DNA of 64,000 nucleotides from NCBI GenBank assembly GCA_037013495.1, contig CM072805.1, positions 12,558,601 through 12,622,600 on the forward strand, given 5' to 3'. The notes beneath the pieces were generated by a model. That model ran no database searches. It was given only the letters and a program-made list of their open reading frames with translations, and had not been told where the DNA came from. Numbering within the stretch: position 1 is the first letter of the stretch; each line of letters starts with the position of its first letter. A program made the translations under genes and the position numbers. Source of the stretch: Hippophae tibetana. Lineage: Eukaryota; Streptophyta; Magnoliopsida; Rosales; Elaeagnaceae. Shown here in pieces: positions 13,881-29,000 of this stretch.

Positions 13881-15000
13881 GAATTAAATAATACAAATGC
13901 AAATATGTACCTTATATGTTTCAACCATTTATTGATATGAAGTTAATGTTTTGGTAAGAAAAGTCCATAACCATGAATTTAACATTGCACAATTGGGATT
14001 TAGAAGATTCGACCTTAACATACTGATATGACAAAATGGAATACACCGTATTGTTAATATTAGTTCATTTGAATGGTCCATATTTGACTCAAATTCAAAT
14101 ATATATAGTATATGTAAATATACACCTCAATTTCTATTCTTCTCAAACAAATAGTCTATCTATGGTTTACAAAAATCGATAGCTATAATTTTAACATTAA
14201 ACAATTGAGATAAAGTAAATCTAATGTTAAAAAATTGAATTAAATAATACAAATGCAAATATGTACCTTATATGTTTCAACCATTTATTGATATGAAGTC
14301 AATTTTTTGGTAAGAAAAGTCCATAACCATGAATTTAACATTACACAATTAGTATTTAGAAGATTCGACCTTAACAAACTTATATGACAAAATTGAATAC
14401 ACCGTATTGTTAATATTAGTTCATTTGAATGGTCAATATTTGACTCAAATACAAATAAATATAGTATATGTAAATATACACCTCAATTTCTATTCTTCTC
14501 AAATAAATAGTCTATCTATGGTTTACAAAAATCAATAGCCATAATTTTAACATTAAACAATTGAGATAAAGTAAATCTAACGTTAAAAAATTGAATTAAA
14601 TATTACAAATGCAAATATGCCACTTATATGTTTCAACCATTTATTGATATGAAGTCAATTTTTGGTTGAGAAAAGTCCATAATCATGAATTTAACATTAT
14701 ACAATTGAGATTTAGAAGATTCGACCTTAACAGACTTATATGACAAAATTGAATACACCGTATTGTTAATATTAGTTCATTTGAATGGTCCATATTTGAC
14801 TCAAATTCAAATAAATATAGTATATGTAAATATACACCTCAATTTCTATTCTTATCAAATAAATAGTCTATCTATAGTTGACAAAAATCGATAGCCATAA
14901 TTTTAATATTAAACAATTGAGATAAAGTAAATCTAACGTTAAAAAATTGAATTAAATATTACAAATGCAAATATGCACCTTATATGTTTCAACCATTTAT

Positions 15001-15300
15001 TGATATGAAGTCAATTTATGGTTGAGAAAAGTCCATAATCATGAATTTAACATTATACAATTGAGATTTAGAAGATTCGACCTTATAATACTTATATGAC
15101 AAAATTGAATACACCGTATTGTTAATATTAGTTCATTTGAATGGTCCATATTTGACTCAAATTCAAATAAATATAGTATATGTAAATATACAACTCAATT
15201 TCTATTCTTATCAAATAAATAGTCTATCTATAGTTGACAAAAATCGATAGCCATAATTTTAACATTAAACAATTGAGATAAAGTAAATCTAAGGTTAAAA
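15001..15300. repeat. Hybrid gamma/beta Sat1 monomer
   Basis: The monomer begins as gamma ('atttaacattatacaattga', 15,042-15,064) and switches to beta within 'agattcgacctta', continuing 'taatacttatatgac'. Elsewhere 'attatacaattgag' is followed by 'cttaacagactt', and 'cttataatactt' follows 'acacaatagggatttgg'. The mixture indicates crossover or gene conversion between misaligned monomers. The copied 15,085-16,230 block starts at this switch. Confidence 0.65.
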
Positions 15301-16230
15301 AATTGAATTAAATATTACTAATTCAAATATTCCCCTTATAAGTTTCAACCATTGATTGATACGAAGTCAATTTATGGTTGAGAAAAGTCCATAATCATGA
15401 AGTTAACATTACACAATAGGGATTTGGAAGATTCGACCTTATAATACTTATATGACAAAATTGAATACACCGTATTGTTAATATTAGTTCATTTGAATGG
15501 TCCATATTTGACTCAAATTCAAATAAATATAGTATATGTAAATATACACCTCAATTTCTATTCTTATCAAATAAATAGTCTATCTATAGTTGACAAAAAT
15601 CGATAGCCATAATTTTAACATTAAACAATTGAGATAAAGTAAATCTAACGTTAAAAAATTGAATTAAATATTACAAATGCAAATATGCACCTTATATGTT
15701 TCAACCATTTATTGATATGAAGTCAATTTTTGGTTGAGAAAAGTCCATAATCATGAATTTAACATTATACAATTGAGATTTAGAAGATTCGACCTTAACA
15801 GACTTATATGACAAAATTGAATACACCGTATTGTTAATATTAGTTCATTTGAATGGTCCATATTTGACTCAAATTCAAATAAATATAGTATATGTAAATA
15901 TACACCTCAATTTCTATTCTTATCAAATAAATAGTCTATCTATATTTGACAAAAATCGATAGCCATAATTTTAATATTAAACAATTGAGATAAAGTAAAT
16001 CTAACGTTAAAAAATTGAATTAAATATTACAAATGCAAATATGCACCTTATATGTTTCAACCATTTATTGATATGAAGTCAATTTATGGTTGAGAAAAGT
16101 CCATAATCATGAATTTAACATTATACAATTGAGATTTAGAAGATTCGACCTTAACAGACTTATATGACAAAATTGAATACACCGTATTGTTAATATTAGT
16201 TCATTTGAATGGTCCATATTTGACTCAAAT
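15085..16230. repeat. Sat1 block copied from about 9,745-10,890 (offset 5,340, 15 monomers)
   Basis: The order beta, gamma, gamma and the shared detail 'aagtaaatctaaggtt' (ending in aagg where most neighbours have aacg) occur at 9,949 and at 15,289, exactly 5,340 bp apart. Both blocks also carry 'gtcaatttttggttgag' and 'ttttaatattaaac'. The match ends near 10,890 and 16,230, where one copy reads 'caaatatatatag' and the other 'caaataaatatag'. Confidence 0.72.
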
Positions 16231-16691
16231 TCAAATAAATATAGTATATGTAAATATACACCTCAATTTCTATTCTTATCAAATAAATAGTCTATCTATA
16301 GTTGACAAAAATCGATAGCCATAATTTTAACTTTAAACAATTGAGATAAAGTAAATCTAACGTTAAAAAATTGAATTAAATAATACAAATGCAAATATGT
16401 ACCTTATATGTTTCAACCATTTATTGATATGAAGTCAATTTAGGGTTGAGAAAAGTCCATAATCATGAAGTTAACATTGCACAATTGGGATTTAGAAGAT
16501 TCGACCTTAACATACTGATATGACAAAATGGAATACACCGTATTGTTAATATTAGTTCATTTGAATGGTCCATATTTGACTCAAATTCAAATATATATAG
16601 TATATGTAAATATACACCTCAATTTCTATTCTTATCAAATAAATAGTCTATCTCTAGTTGACAAAAATCGATAGCCATAATTTTAACATTA

Positions 16692-17870
16692 AATAATTGA
16701 GATAAATTACACCTAAGGTTAAAAAATTGAATTAAATAATACAAATGCAAATATGCACCTTATATGTTTCAACCATTTATTGATATGAAGTCAATTTATG
16801 GTTGAGAAAAGTCCATAATCATGAATTTAACATTACACAATTGGTATTTAGAAGATTCGACCTTAACAGAATTATATGACAAAATTGAATACACCGTATT
16901 GTTAATATTAGTTCATTTGAATGGTCAATATTTGACTCAAATTCAAATAAATATAGTATATGTAAATATACACCTCAATTTCTATTCTTCTCAAATAAAT
17001 AGTCTATCTATGGTTTACAAAAATCGATAGCCATAATTTTAACATTAAACAATTGAGATAAAGAAAGTCTAACGTTAAAATATTGAATTAAATATTATAA
17101 ATTCAAATATACCCCATATAAGTTTCAACCATTGATTGATATGAAGTCAATTTATTGTTGAGAAAAGTCCATAATCATGAATTTAACATTACACAATTAG
17201 TATTTAGAAGATTCGACCTTAACAGAATTATATGACAAAATTGAATACACCGTATTGTTAATATTAGTTCATTTGAATTGTCCATATTTGACTAAAATTC
17301 AAATATATATAGTATATGTAAATATACACGTTAGTTTCTATTATTATCAAATAAATAGTCGATCTATCTTTGAAACAATTCGATAGCCATAATTTTAACA
17401 TTAAATAATTGATATAAATTACTCTTAAGGTTAAAAAATTGAATTAAATAATACAAATGCAAATATGCACCTTATATGTTTCAACCATTTATTGATATGA
17501 AGTCAATTTATGGTTGAGAAAAGTCCATAATCATGAATTTAACATTACACAATTGGTATTTAGAAGATTCGACCTTAACAGAATTATATGACAAAATTGA
17601 ATACACCGTATTGTTAATGTTAGTTCATTTGAATGGTCAATATTTGACTCAAATTCAAATAAATATAGTATATGTAAATATACACCTCAATTTCTATTCT
17701 TCTCAAATAAATAGTCCATCTATGGTTTACAAAAATCGATAGCCATAATTTTAACATTAAACAATTGAGATAAAGAAAGTCTAACGTTAAAATATTGAAT
17801 TAAATATTATAAATTCAAATATACCCCATATAAGTTTCAACCATTGATTGATATGAAGTCAATTTATTGT
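16692..17870. repeat. Two-monomer (712-bp) tandem duplication with a hybrid copy inside
   Basis: Landmark 'ataattgaga/tataaattac' occurs at 16,692 and 17,404, and epsilon monomers with matching open frames start at 16,821 and 17,533, both 712 bp apart. The monomer between them (about 17,180-17,400) is mixed. It opens as epsilon ('ttaacagaattatatgac') and ends as the delta' variant ('cgttagtttctattattatc', 'gatctatctttgaaac'). Downstream, 17,400-18,500 follows the order seen at about 12,420-13,520 (offset about 4,984). Confidence 0.65.
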
Positions 17871-19999
17871 TGAGAAAAGTCCATAATCATGAATTTAACA
17901 TTACACAATTGGGATTTAGAAGATTCGACCTTAACATACTGATATGACAAAATTGAATACACCGTATTGTTAATATTAGTTCATTTGAATGGTCCATATT
18001 TGACTCAAATTCAAATAAATATAGTATATGTAAATATAAACGTTAGTTTCTATTATTATAAAATAAATAGTCAATCTGTCTTTGAAAAACTTCGATAGCT
18101 ATAATTTTAACATTAAATAATTGAGTTAAAATAATTCTAAGGTTAAAAAATTGAATTAAATATTACTAATTCAAATATTCCCCTTATAAGTTTCAACCAT
18201 TGATTGATACGAAGTCAATTTATGGTTGAGAAAAGTCCATAATCATGAAGTTAACATTACACAATAGGGATTTGGAGGATTCGACCTTATAATACTTATA
18301 TGACAAAATTGAATACACCGTATTGTTAATATTAGTTCATTTGAATGGTCCATATTTGACTCAAATTCAAATAAATATAGTATATGTAAATATACACCTC
18401 AATTTCTATTCTTATCAAATAAATAGTCTATCTATAGTTGACAAAAATCGATAGCCATAATTTTAACATTAAACAATTGAGATAAAGTAAATCTAACGTT
18501 AAAAAATTGAATTAAATAATACAAATGCAAATATGTACCTTATATGTTTCAACCATTTATTGATATGAAGTCAATTTTTTGGTAAGAAAAGTCCATAACC
18601 ATGAATTTAACATTGCACAATTGGGATTTAGAAGATTCGACCTTAACATACTGATATGACAAAATGGAATACACCGTATTGTTAATATTAGTTCATTTGA
18701 ATGGTTCATATTTGACTCAAATTCAAATATATATAGTATATGTAAATATACACCTCAATTTCTATTCTTCTCAAATAAATAGTCTATCTATGGTTTACAA
18801 AAATCGATAGCTATAATTTTAACATTAAACATTTGAGATAAAGTAAATCTAACGTTAAAAAATTGAATTAAATATTACAAATGTAAATAAGCACCTTATA
18901 TGTTTCAACCATTTATTGATATGAAGTCAATTTATGGTTGAGAAAAGTCCATAATCATGAATTTAACATTACACAATTAGTATTTAGAAGATTCGACCTT
19001 AACATACTGATATGACAAAATGGAATACACCGTATTGTTAATATTAGTTCATTTGAATGGTCCATATTTGACTCAAATTCAAATATATATAGTATATGTA
19101 AATATACACCTCAATTTCTATTCTTATCAAATAAATAGTCTATCTCTAGTTGACAAAAACCGATAGCCATAATTTTAACATTAAACAATTGAGATAAAGT
19201 AAATCTAACGTTAAAAAATTGAATTAAATATTACAAATGCAAATATGCACCTTATATGTTTCAACCATTTATTGATATGAAGTAAATTTATGGTTGAGAA
19301 AAGTCCATAATCATGAATTTAACATTACACAATTGGTATTTAGAAGATTCGACCATAACAGAATTATATGACAAAATTGAATACACCGTATTGTTAATAT
19401 TAGTTCATTTGAATGGTCAATATTTGACTCAAATTCAAATAAATATAGTATATGTAAATATACACCTCAATTTCTATTCTTCTCAAATAAATAGTCTATC
19501 TATGGTTTACAAAAATCGATAGCCATAATTTTAACATTAAACAATTGAGATAAAGAAAATCTAACGTTAAAATATTGAATTAAATATTATAAATTCAAAT
19601 ATACCCCATATAAGTTTCAACCATTGATTGATATGAAGTCAATTTATTGTTGAGAAAAGTCCATAATCATGAATTTAACATTACACAATTGGGATTTAGA
19701 AGATTCGACCTTAACATACTGATATGACAAAATTCAATACACCGTATTGTTAATATTAGTTCATTTGAATGGTCCATATTTGACTCAAATTCAAATAAAT
19801 ATAGTATATGTAAATATAAACGTTAGTTTCTATTATTATAAAATAAATAGTCAATCTGTCTTTGAAAAACTTCGATACCTATAATTTTAACATTAAATAA
19901 TTGAGTTAAAATAATTCTAAGGTTAAAAAATTGAATTAAATATTACTAATTCAAATATTCCCCTAATATGTTTCAACCATTGATTGATACGAAGTCAAT

Positions 20000-22740
20000 T
20001 TATGGTTGAGAAAAGTCCATAATCATGAAGTTAACATTACACAATAGGGATTTGGAAGATTCGACCTTATAATACTTATATGACAAAATTGAATACACCG
20101 TATTGTTAATATTAGTTCATTTGAATGGTCCATATTTGACTCAAATTCAAATAAATATAGTATATGTAAATATACACCTCAATTTCTATTCTTATCAAAT
20201 AAATAGTCTATCTATAGTTGACAAAAATCGATAGCCATAATTTTAACATTAAACAATTGAGATAAAGTAAATCTAACGTTAAAAAATTGAATTAAATATT
20301 ACAAATGCAAATATGCACCTTATATGTTTCAACCATTTATTGATATGAAGTCAATTTATGGTTGAGAAAAGTCCATAATCATGAATTTAACATTATACAA
20401 TTGAGATTTAGAAGATTCGACCTTAACAGACTTATATGACAAAATTGAATACACCGTATTGTTAATATTAGTTCATTTGAATGGTCCATATTTGACTCAA
20501 ATTCAAATAAATATAGTATATGTAAATATACACCTCAATTTCTATTCTTATCAAATAAATAGTCTATCTATAGTTGACAAAAATAGATAGCCATAATTTT
20601 AACATTAAACAATTGAGATAAAGTAAATCTAACGTTAAAAAATTGAATTAAATAATACAAATGCAAATATGTACCTTATATGTTTCAACCATTTATTGAT
20701 ATGAAGTCAATTTATGGGTAAGAAAAGTCCATAACCATGAATTTAACATTGCACAATTGGGATTTAGAAGATTCGACCTTAACATACTGATATGACAAAA
20801 TGGAATACACCATATTGTTAATATTAGTTCATTTGAATGTTCCATATTTGACTCAAATTCAAATATATATAGTATATGTAAATATAAATGTTAGTTTCTA
20901 TTATTATAAAATAAATAGTCAATCTGTCTTTGAAAAACTTCGATAGCTATAATTTTAACATTAAATAATTGAGTTAAAATAATCCTAAGGTTAAAAAATT
21001 GAATTAAATATTACAAATGCAAATATGCACCTTATATTTTTCAACCATTTATTGATATGAAGTCAATTTATGGTTGAGAAAAGTCCATAATCATGAATTT
21101 AACATTACACAATTGAGATTTAGAAGATTCGACCTTAACAGACTTATATGACAAAATTGAATACACCGTATTGTTAATATTAGTTCATTTGAATGGTCCA
21201 TATTTGACTCAAATTCAAAGAAATATAGTATATGTAAATATACACCTCAATTTATATTCTTATCAAATAAATAGTTTATCTATGGTTGACAAAAATCGAT
21301 AGCCATAATTTTAACATTAAACAATTGAGATAAAGTAAATCTAACGTTAAAAAATTGAATTAAATATTACAAATGCAAATAGGCCACTTATAAGTTTCAA
21401 CCATTTATTGATATGAAGTCAATTTATGGTTGAGAAAATTCCATAATCATGAATTTAACATTACACAATTGGGATTTAGAAGATTCGACCTTAACATACT
21501 AATATGACAAAATGGAATACCGTATTATTAGTATTAGTTCATTTGAATGGTCCATATTTGACTCAAATTCAAATAAATATAGTATATGTATATATACACC
21601 TCAATTTCTATTCCTATCAAATAAATAGTCTATCTATGGTTGACAAAAATCGATAGCCATAATTTTAACAATAAATAATTGAGTTAAATTAAACATAAGG
21701 TTAAAAAATTGAATTAAATAATAAAAATACAAATATGCACCTTATATGTTTCAACCATTTATTGATATGAAGTCAATTTATGGTTGAGAAAAGTCCATAA
21801 TCATGAAGTTAACATTACACAATAGGGATTTGGAAGATTCGACCTTATAATACTTATATGACAAAATTGAATACACCGTATTGTTAATATTAGTTCATTT
21901 GAATGGTCCATATTTGACTCAAATTCAAATAAATATAGTATATGTAAATATACACCTCAATTTCTATTCTTATCAAATAAATAGTCTATCTATAGTTGAC
22001 AAAAATCGATAGCCATAATTTTAACATTAAACAATTGAGATAAAGTAAATCTAACGTTAAAAAATTGAATTAAATATTACAAATGCAAATATGCACCTTA
22101 TATGTTTCAACCATTTATTGATATGAAGTCAATTTATGGTTGAGAAAAGTCCATAATCATGAATTTAACATTATACAATTGAGATTTAGAAGATTCGACC
22201 TTAACAGACTTATATGACAAAATTGAATACACCGTATTGTTAATATTAGTTCATTTGAATGGTCCATATTTGACTCAAATTCAAATAAATATAGTATATG
22301 TAAATATACACCTCAATTTCTATTCTTATCAAATAAATAGTCTATCTATAGTTGACAAAAATAGATAGCCATAATTTTAACATTAAACAATTGAGATAAA
22401 GTAAATCTAACGTTAAAAAATTGAATTAAATAATACAAATGCAAATATGTACCTTATATGTTTCAACCATTTATTGATATGAAGTCAATTTATGGGTAAG
22501 AAAAGTCCATAACCATGAATTTAACATTGCACAATTGGGATTTGGAAGATTCGACCTTAACATACTGATATGACAAAATGGAATACACCATATTGTTAAT
22601 ATTAGTTCATTTGAATGTTCCATATTTGACTCAAATTCAAATATATATAGTATATGTAAATATAAATGTTAGTTTCTATTATTATAAAATAAATAGTCAA
22701 TCTGTCTTTGAAAAACTTCGATAGCTATAATTTTAACATT
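20000..22740. repeat. Sat1 five-monomer duplication (offset about 1,778)
   Basis: About 20,000-20,960 and 21,780-22,740 match through beta, gamma and a variant with 'gtcaatttatgggtaag'. They share the rare 'gacaaaaatagatagcc' (20,576 and 22,354), 'acaccatattg' and 'aatataaatgttag'. The copies lie five monomers apart. A beta copy with the same 'aaaaatagatag' change recurs near 23,073. Confidence 0.72.
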
Positions 22741-25149
22741 AAATAATTGAGTTAAAATAATTCTAAGGTTAAAAAATTGAATTAAATATTACTAATTCAA
22801 ATATTCCCCTTATAAGTTTCAACCATTGATTGATACGAAGTCAATTTATGGTTGAGAAAAGTCCATAATCATGAAGTTAACATTACACAATAGGGATTTG
22901 GAAGATTCGACCTTATAATACTTATATGACAAAATTGAATACATCGTATTGTTAATATTAGTTCATTTGAATGGTCCATATTTGACTCAAATTCAAATAA
23001 ATATAGTATATGTAAACATACACCTCAATTTCTATTCTTATCAAATAAATAGTCTATCTATAGTTGACAAAAATAGATAGCCATAATTTTAACATTAAAC
23101 AATTGAGATAAAGTAAATCTAACGTTAAAAAATTGAATTAAATATTACAAATTCAAATATGCACCTTATATGTTTCAACCATTTATTGATATGAAGTCAA
23201 TTTATGGTTGAGAAAAGTCCATAATCATGAATTTAACATTATACAATTGAGATTTAGAAGATTCGACCTTAACAGACTTATATGACAAAATTGAATACAC
23301 CGTATTGTTAATATTAGTTCATTTGAATGGTCCATATTTGACTCAAATTCAAATAAATATAGTATATGTAAATATACACCTCAATTTATATTCTTATCAA
23401 ATAAATAGTTTATCTACGGTTGATAAAAATCGATAGCCATAATTTTAACATTAAACAGTTGAGATAAAGTAAATCTAACGTTAAAATATTGAATTAAATA
23501 ATACAAATGCAAATATGTACCATATATTTTTCAACCATTTATTGATATGAAGTCAATTTATGGGTAAGAAAAGTCCATAACCATGAATTTAACATTGCAC
23601 AATTGGGATTTAGAAGATTCGACCTTAACATACTGATATGACAAAATGGAATACACCGTATTGTTAATATTAGTTCATTTGAATGTTCCATATTTGACTC
23701 AAATTCAAATATATATAGTATATGTAAATATAAACGTTAGTTTCTATTATTATAAAATAAATAGTCAATCTGTCTTTGAAAAACTTCGATAGCTATAATT
23801 TTAACATTAAATAATTGAGTTAAAATAATTCTAAGGTTAAAAAATTGAATTAAATATTACTAATTCAAATATTCCCCTTATAAGTTTCAACCATTGATTG
23901 ATACGAAGTCAATTTATGGTTGAGAAAAGTCCATAATCATGAAGTTAACATTACACAATAGGGATTTGGAAGATTCGACCTTATAATACTTATATGACAA
24001 AATTGAATACACCGTATTGTTAATATTAGTTCATTTGAATGGTCCATATTTGACTCGAATTCAAATAAATATAGTATATGTAAATATACACCTCAATTTA
24101 TATTCTTATCAAATAAATAGTCTATCTATGGTTGACAAAAATCGATAGCCATAATTTTAACATTAAACAATTGAGATAAAGTAAATCTAACGTTAAAAAA
24201 TTGAATTAAATATTACAAATGAAAATATGCCCCTTATAAGTTTCAACCATTGATTGATACGAAGTCAATTTATGGTTGAGAAAAGTTCATAATCATGAAT
24301 TTAACATTACACAATAGGGATTTGGAAGATTCGACCTTATAATACTTATATGAAAAAATTGAATACACCATATTGTTAATATTAGTTCATTTGAATGGTC
24401 CATATTTGACTCAAATTCAAATAAATATAGTATATGCAAATATACACATCAATTTCTATTCTTATCAAATAAATAGTCTATCTATAGTTGACAAAAATCG
24501 ATAGCCATAATTTTAACATTAAACAATTGAGATAAAATAAATCTAACATTAAAATATTGAATTAAATATTACAAATGGAAATATGCCCCTTATAAGTTTT
24601 AACCATTGATTGATATGAAGTCAATTTATGGTTGAGAAAAGTCCATAATCATGAATTTAACATTACACAATTGGGATTTAGAAGATTCGGCATTAGCATA
24701 CTGAAATGACAAAATTGAGTACACCGTATTGTTAATATTAGTTCATTTGAATGGTCCATATTTGACTCAAATTCAAATAAATATAGTATATGTAAATATA
24801 CATCTCAGTTTCTATTGTTATCAAATAAATTGTCGATCTATGGTTGACAAAAATCGATAGCCATAATTTTAACATCAAACAATTTAGATAAAGTAAATAT
24901 AACATTAAAATATTGAATTAAATAGTACAATGCAAATATGCCCCTTATAAGTTTCAACCATTGATTGATATGAAGTCAATTTATGGTTGAGAAAAGTCCA
25001 TTATCATGAATTTAACATTACACAATTAGGATTTAGAAGATTCGACCTTAACATACTGATATGACAAAATTGAATACACTGTATTGTTAACATTAGGTCA
25101 TTTGAGTGGTTCATATTTGACTCAAATTCAAATAAATATAGTATATGTA

Positions 25150-26050
25150 AATATAAACGTTAGTTTCTATTATTATAAAATAAATAGTCAATCTGTCTTT
25201 GAAAAACTTCGATAGCTATAATTTTAACATTAAATAATTGAGTTAAAATAATCCTAAGGTTAAAAAATTGAATTAAATATTACAAATGCAAATATGCACC
25301 TTATATTTTTCAACCATTTATTGATATGAAGTCAATTTATGGTTGAGAAAAGTCCATAATCATGAATTTAACATTACACAATTGAGATTTAGAAGATTCG
25401 ACCTTAACAGACTTATATGACAAAATTGAATACACCGTATTGTTAATATTAGTTCATTTGAATGGTCCATATTTGACTCAAATTCAAATAAATATAGTAT
25501 ATGTAAATATACACCTCAATTTATATTCTTATCAAATAAATAGTTTATCTATGGTTGACAAAAATCGATAGCCATAATTTTAACATTAAACAATTGAGAT
25601 AAAGTAAATCTAACGTTAAAAAATTGAATTAAATATTACAAATGCAAATAGGCCACTTATAAGTTTCAACCATTTATTGATATGAAGTCAATTTATGGTT
25701 GAGAAAATTCCATAATCATGAATTTAACATTACACAATTGGGATTTAGAAGATTCGACCTTAACATACTAATATGACAAAATGGAATACCGTATTATTAG
25801 TATTAGTTCATTTGAATGGTCCATATTTGACTCAAATTCAAATAAATATAGTATATGTATATATACACCTCAATTTCTATTCCTATCAAATAAATAGTCT
25901 ATCTATGGTTGACAAAAATCGATAGCCATAATTTTAACAATAAATAATTGAGTTAAATTAAACATAAGGTTAAAAAATTGAATTAAATAATAAAAATACA
26001 AATATGCACCTTATATGTTTCAACCATTTATTGATATGAAGTCAATTTAT
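25150..26050. repeat. Sat1 block repeating about 20,880-21,780 (offset 4,270, 12 monomers)
   Basis: Shared unusual variants in the same order are 'aataatcctaagg', 'caccttatatttttcaacc', 'gcaaataggccac' and 'ggaataccgtattattag' (21,513 and 25,783), 'tgtatatatacacc', and 'aataaaaatacaaatatg'. The 2-bp deletion in 'ggaataccg' makes the common descent clear. Confidence 0.74.
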
Positions 26051-29000
26051 GGTTGAGAAAAGTCCATAATCATTAATTTAACATTACACAATTGGGATTT
26101 AGAAGATTCGACCTTAACATACTAATATGACAAAATGGAATACACCGTATTGTTAATATTAGTTCATTTGAATGTTCCATATTTGACTCAAATTCAAATA
26201 TATTTAGTATATGTAAATATAAACGTTAGTTTCTATTATTATAAAATAAATAGTCAATCTTTCTTTGAAAAACTTCGATAGCTATAATTTTAACATTAAA
26301 TAATTGAGTTAAATTAAACCTAAGGTTAAAAAATTGAATTAAATATTACAAATTCAAATATTCCCCTTATAAGTTTCAACCAGTGATTGATACGAAGTCA
26401 ATTTATGGTTGAGAAAAGTCCATAATCATGAATTTAACATTACACAATTGGGATTTAGAAGATTCGGCATTAACATACTGATATGACAAAATTGAGTACA
26501 CCGTATTGTTAATATTAGTTCATTTGAATGGTCCATATTTGACTCAAATTCAAATAAATATAGTATATGTAAATATAAACGTTAGTTTCTATTATTATAA
26601 AATAAATAATCAATCTGTCTTTGAAAAACTTCGATAGCTATAATTTTAACATTAAATAATTGTGTTAAATTAAACCTAAGGTTAAAAAATTGAATTAAAT
26701 ATTACAAATTCAAATATTCCCCTTATAATTTTCAACCATTGATTGATACGAAGTCAATTTATGGTTGAGAAAAGTCCATAATCATGAAGTTAACATTACA
26801 CAATAGGGATTTGGAAGATTCGACCTTATAATACTTATATGACAAAATTGAATACAGCGTATTGTTAATATTAGTTCATTTGAATGGTCCATATTTGACT
26901 CAAATTCAAATAAATATAGTATATGTAAATATACACCTCAATTTCTATTCTTATCAAATAAATAGTCTATCTATAGTTGACAAAAATCGATAGCCATAAT
27001 TTTAACATTAAACAATTGAGATAAAGTAAATCTAACGTTAAAAAATTGAATTAAATATTAAAAATGCAAATATGGACCTTATATGTTTCAACCATTTATT
27101 GATATGAAGTCAATTTATGGTTGAGAAAATTCCATAATCATGAATTTAACATTACACAATTAGTATTTAGAAGATTCGACCTTAACATACTGATATGACA
27201 AAATGGAATACACCGTATTGTTAATATTAGTTCATTTGAATGGTCCATATTTGACTCAAATTCAAATAAATATAGTATATGTAAATATACATCTCAGTTT
27301 CTATTGTTATCAAATAAATTGTCGATCTATGGTTGACAAAAATCGATAGCCATAATTTTAACATCAAACAATTTAGATAAAGTAAATATTACATTAAAAT
27401 ATTGAATTAAATAGTACAATGCAAATATGCCCCTTATAAGTTTCAAGCATTGATTGATATGAAGTCAATTTATGGTTGAGAAAAGTCCATTATCATGAAT
27501 TTAACATTACACAATTAGGATTTAGAAGATTCGACCTTAACATACTGATATGACAAAATTGAATACACTGTATTGTTAACATTAGGTCATTTGAGTGGTT
27601 CATATTTGACTCAAATTCAAATAAATATAGTATATGTAAATATAAACGTTAGTTTCTATTATTATAAAATAAATAGTCAATCTGTCTTTGAAAAACTTCG
27701 ATAGCTATAATTTTAACATTAAATAATTGAGTTAAAATAATCCTAAGGTTAAAAAATTGAATTAAATATTACAAATGCAAATATGCACCTTATATTTTTC
27801 AACCATTTATTGATATGAAGTCAATTTATGGTTGAGAAAAGTCCATAATCATGAATTTAACATTACACAATTGAGATTTAGAAGATTCGACCTTAACAGA
27901 CTTATATGACAAAATTGAATACACCGTATTGTTAATATTAGTTCATTTGAATGGTCCATATTTGACTCAAATTCAAATAAATATAGTATATGTAAATATA
28001 CACCTCAATTTATATTCTTATCAAATAAATAGTTTATCTATGGTTGATAAAAATCGATAGCCATAATTTTAACATTAAACAATTGAGATAAAGTAAATCT
28101 AACGTTAAAATATTGAATTAAATATTACAAATGCAAATAGGCCACTTATAAGTTTCAAGCATTTATTGATATGAAGTGAATTTATGGTTGAGAAAAGTCC
28201 ATAATCATGAATTTAACATTACACAATTGGGATTTAGAAGATTCGACCTTAACATACTAATATGACAAAATGGAATACCGAATTATTAGTATTAGTTCAT
28301 TTGAATGGTCCATATTTGACTCCAATTCAAATAAATATAGTATATGTAAATATACACCTCAATTTCTATTCTTCTCAAATAAATAGTCTATCTATAGTTG
28401 ACAAAAATCGATAGCCATAATTTTAACATTAAACAATTGAGATAAAGTAAATCTAACGTTAAAAAATTGAATTAAATAATACAAATGCAAATATGTACCT
28501 TATATGTTTCAACCATTTATTGATATGAAGTCAATTTATGGGTAAGAAAAGTCCATAACCATGAATTTAACATTGCACAATTGGGATTTAGAAGATTCGA
28601 CCTTAACATACTGATATGACAAAATGGAATACACCGTATTGTTAATATTAGTTCATTTGAATGTTCCATATTTGACTCAAATTCAAATATATATAGTATA
28701 TGTAAATATAAACGTTAGTTTCTATTATTATAAAATAAATAGTCAATCTGTCTTTGAAAAACTTCGATAGCTATAATTTTAACATTAAATAATTGAGTTA
28801 AAATAAACCTAAGGTTAAAAAATTGAATTAAATATTACAAATTCAAATATTCCCCTTATAAGTTTCAACCATTGATTGATACGAAGTCAATTTATGGTTG
28901 AGAAAAGTCCATAATCATGAAGTTAACATTACACAATAGGGATTTGGAAGATTCGACCTTATAATACTTATATGACAAAATTGAATACACCATATTGTTA

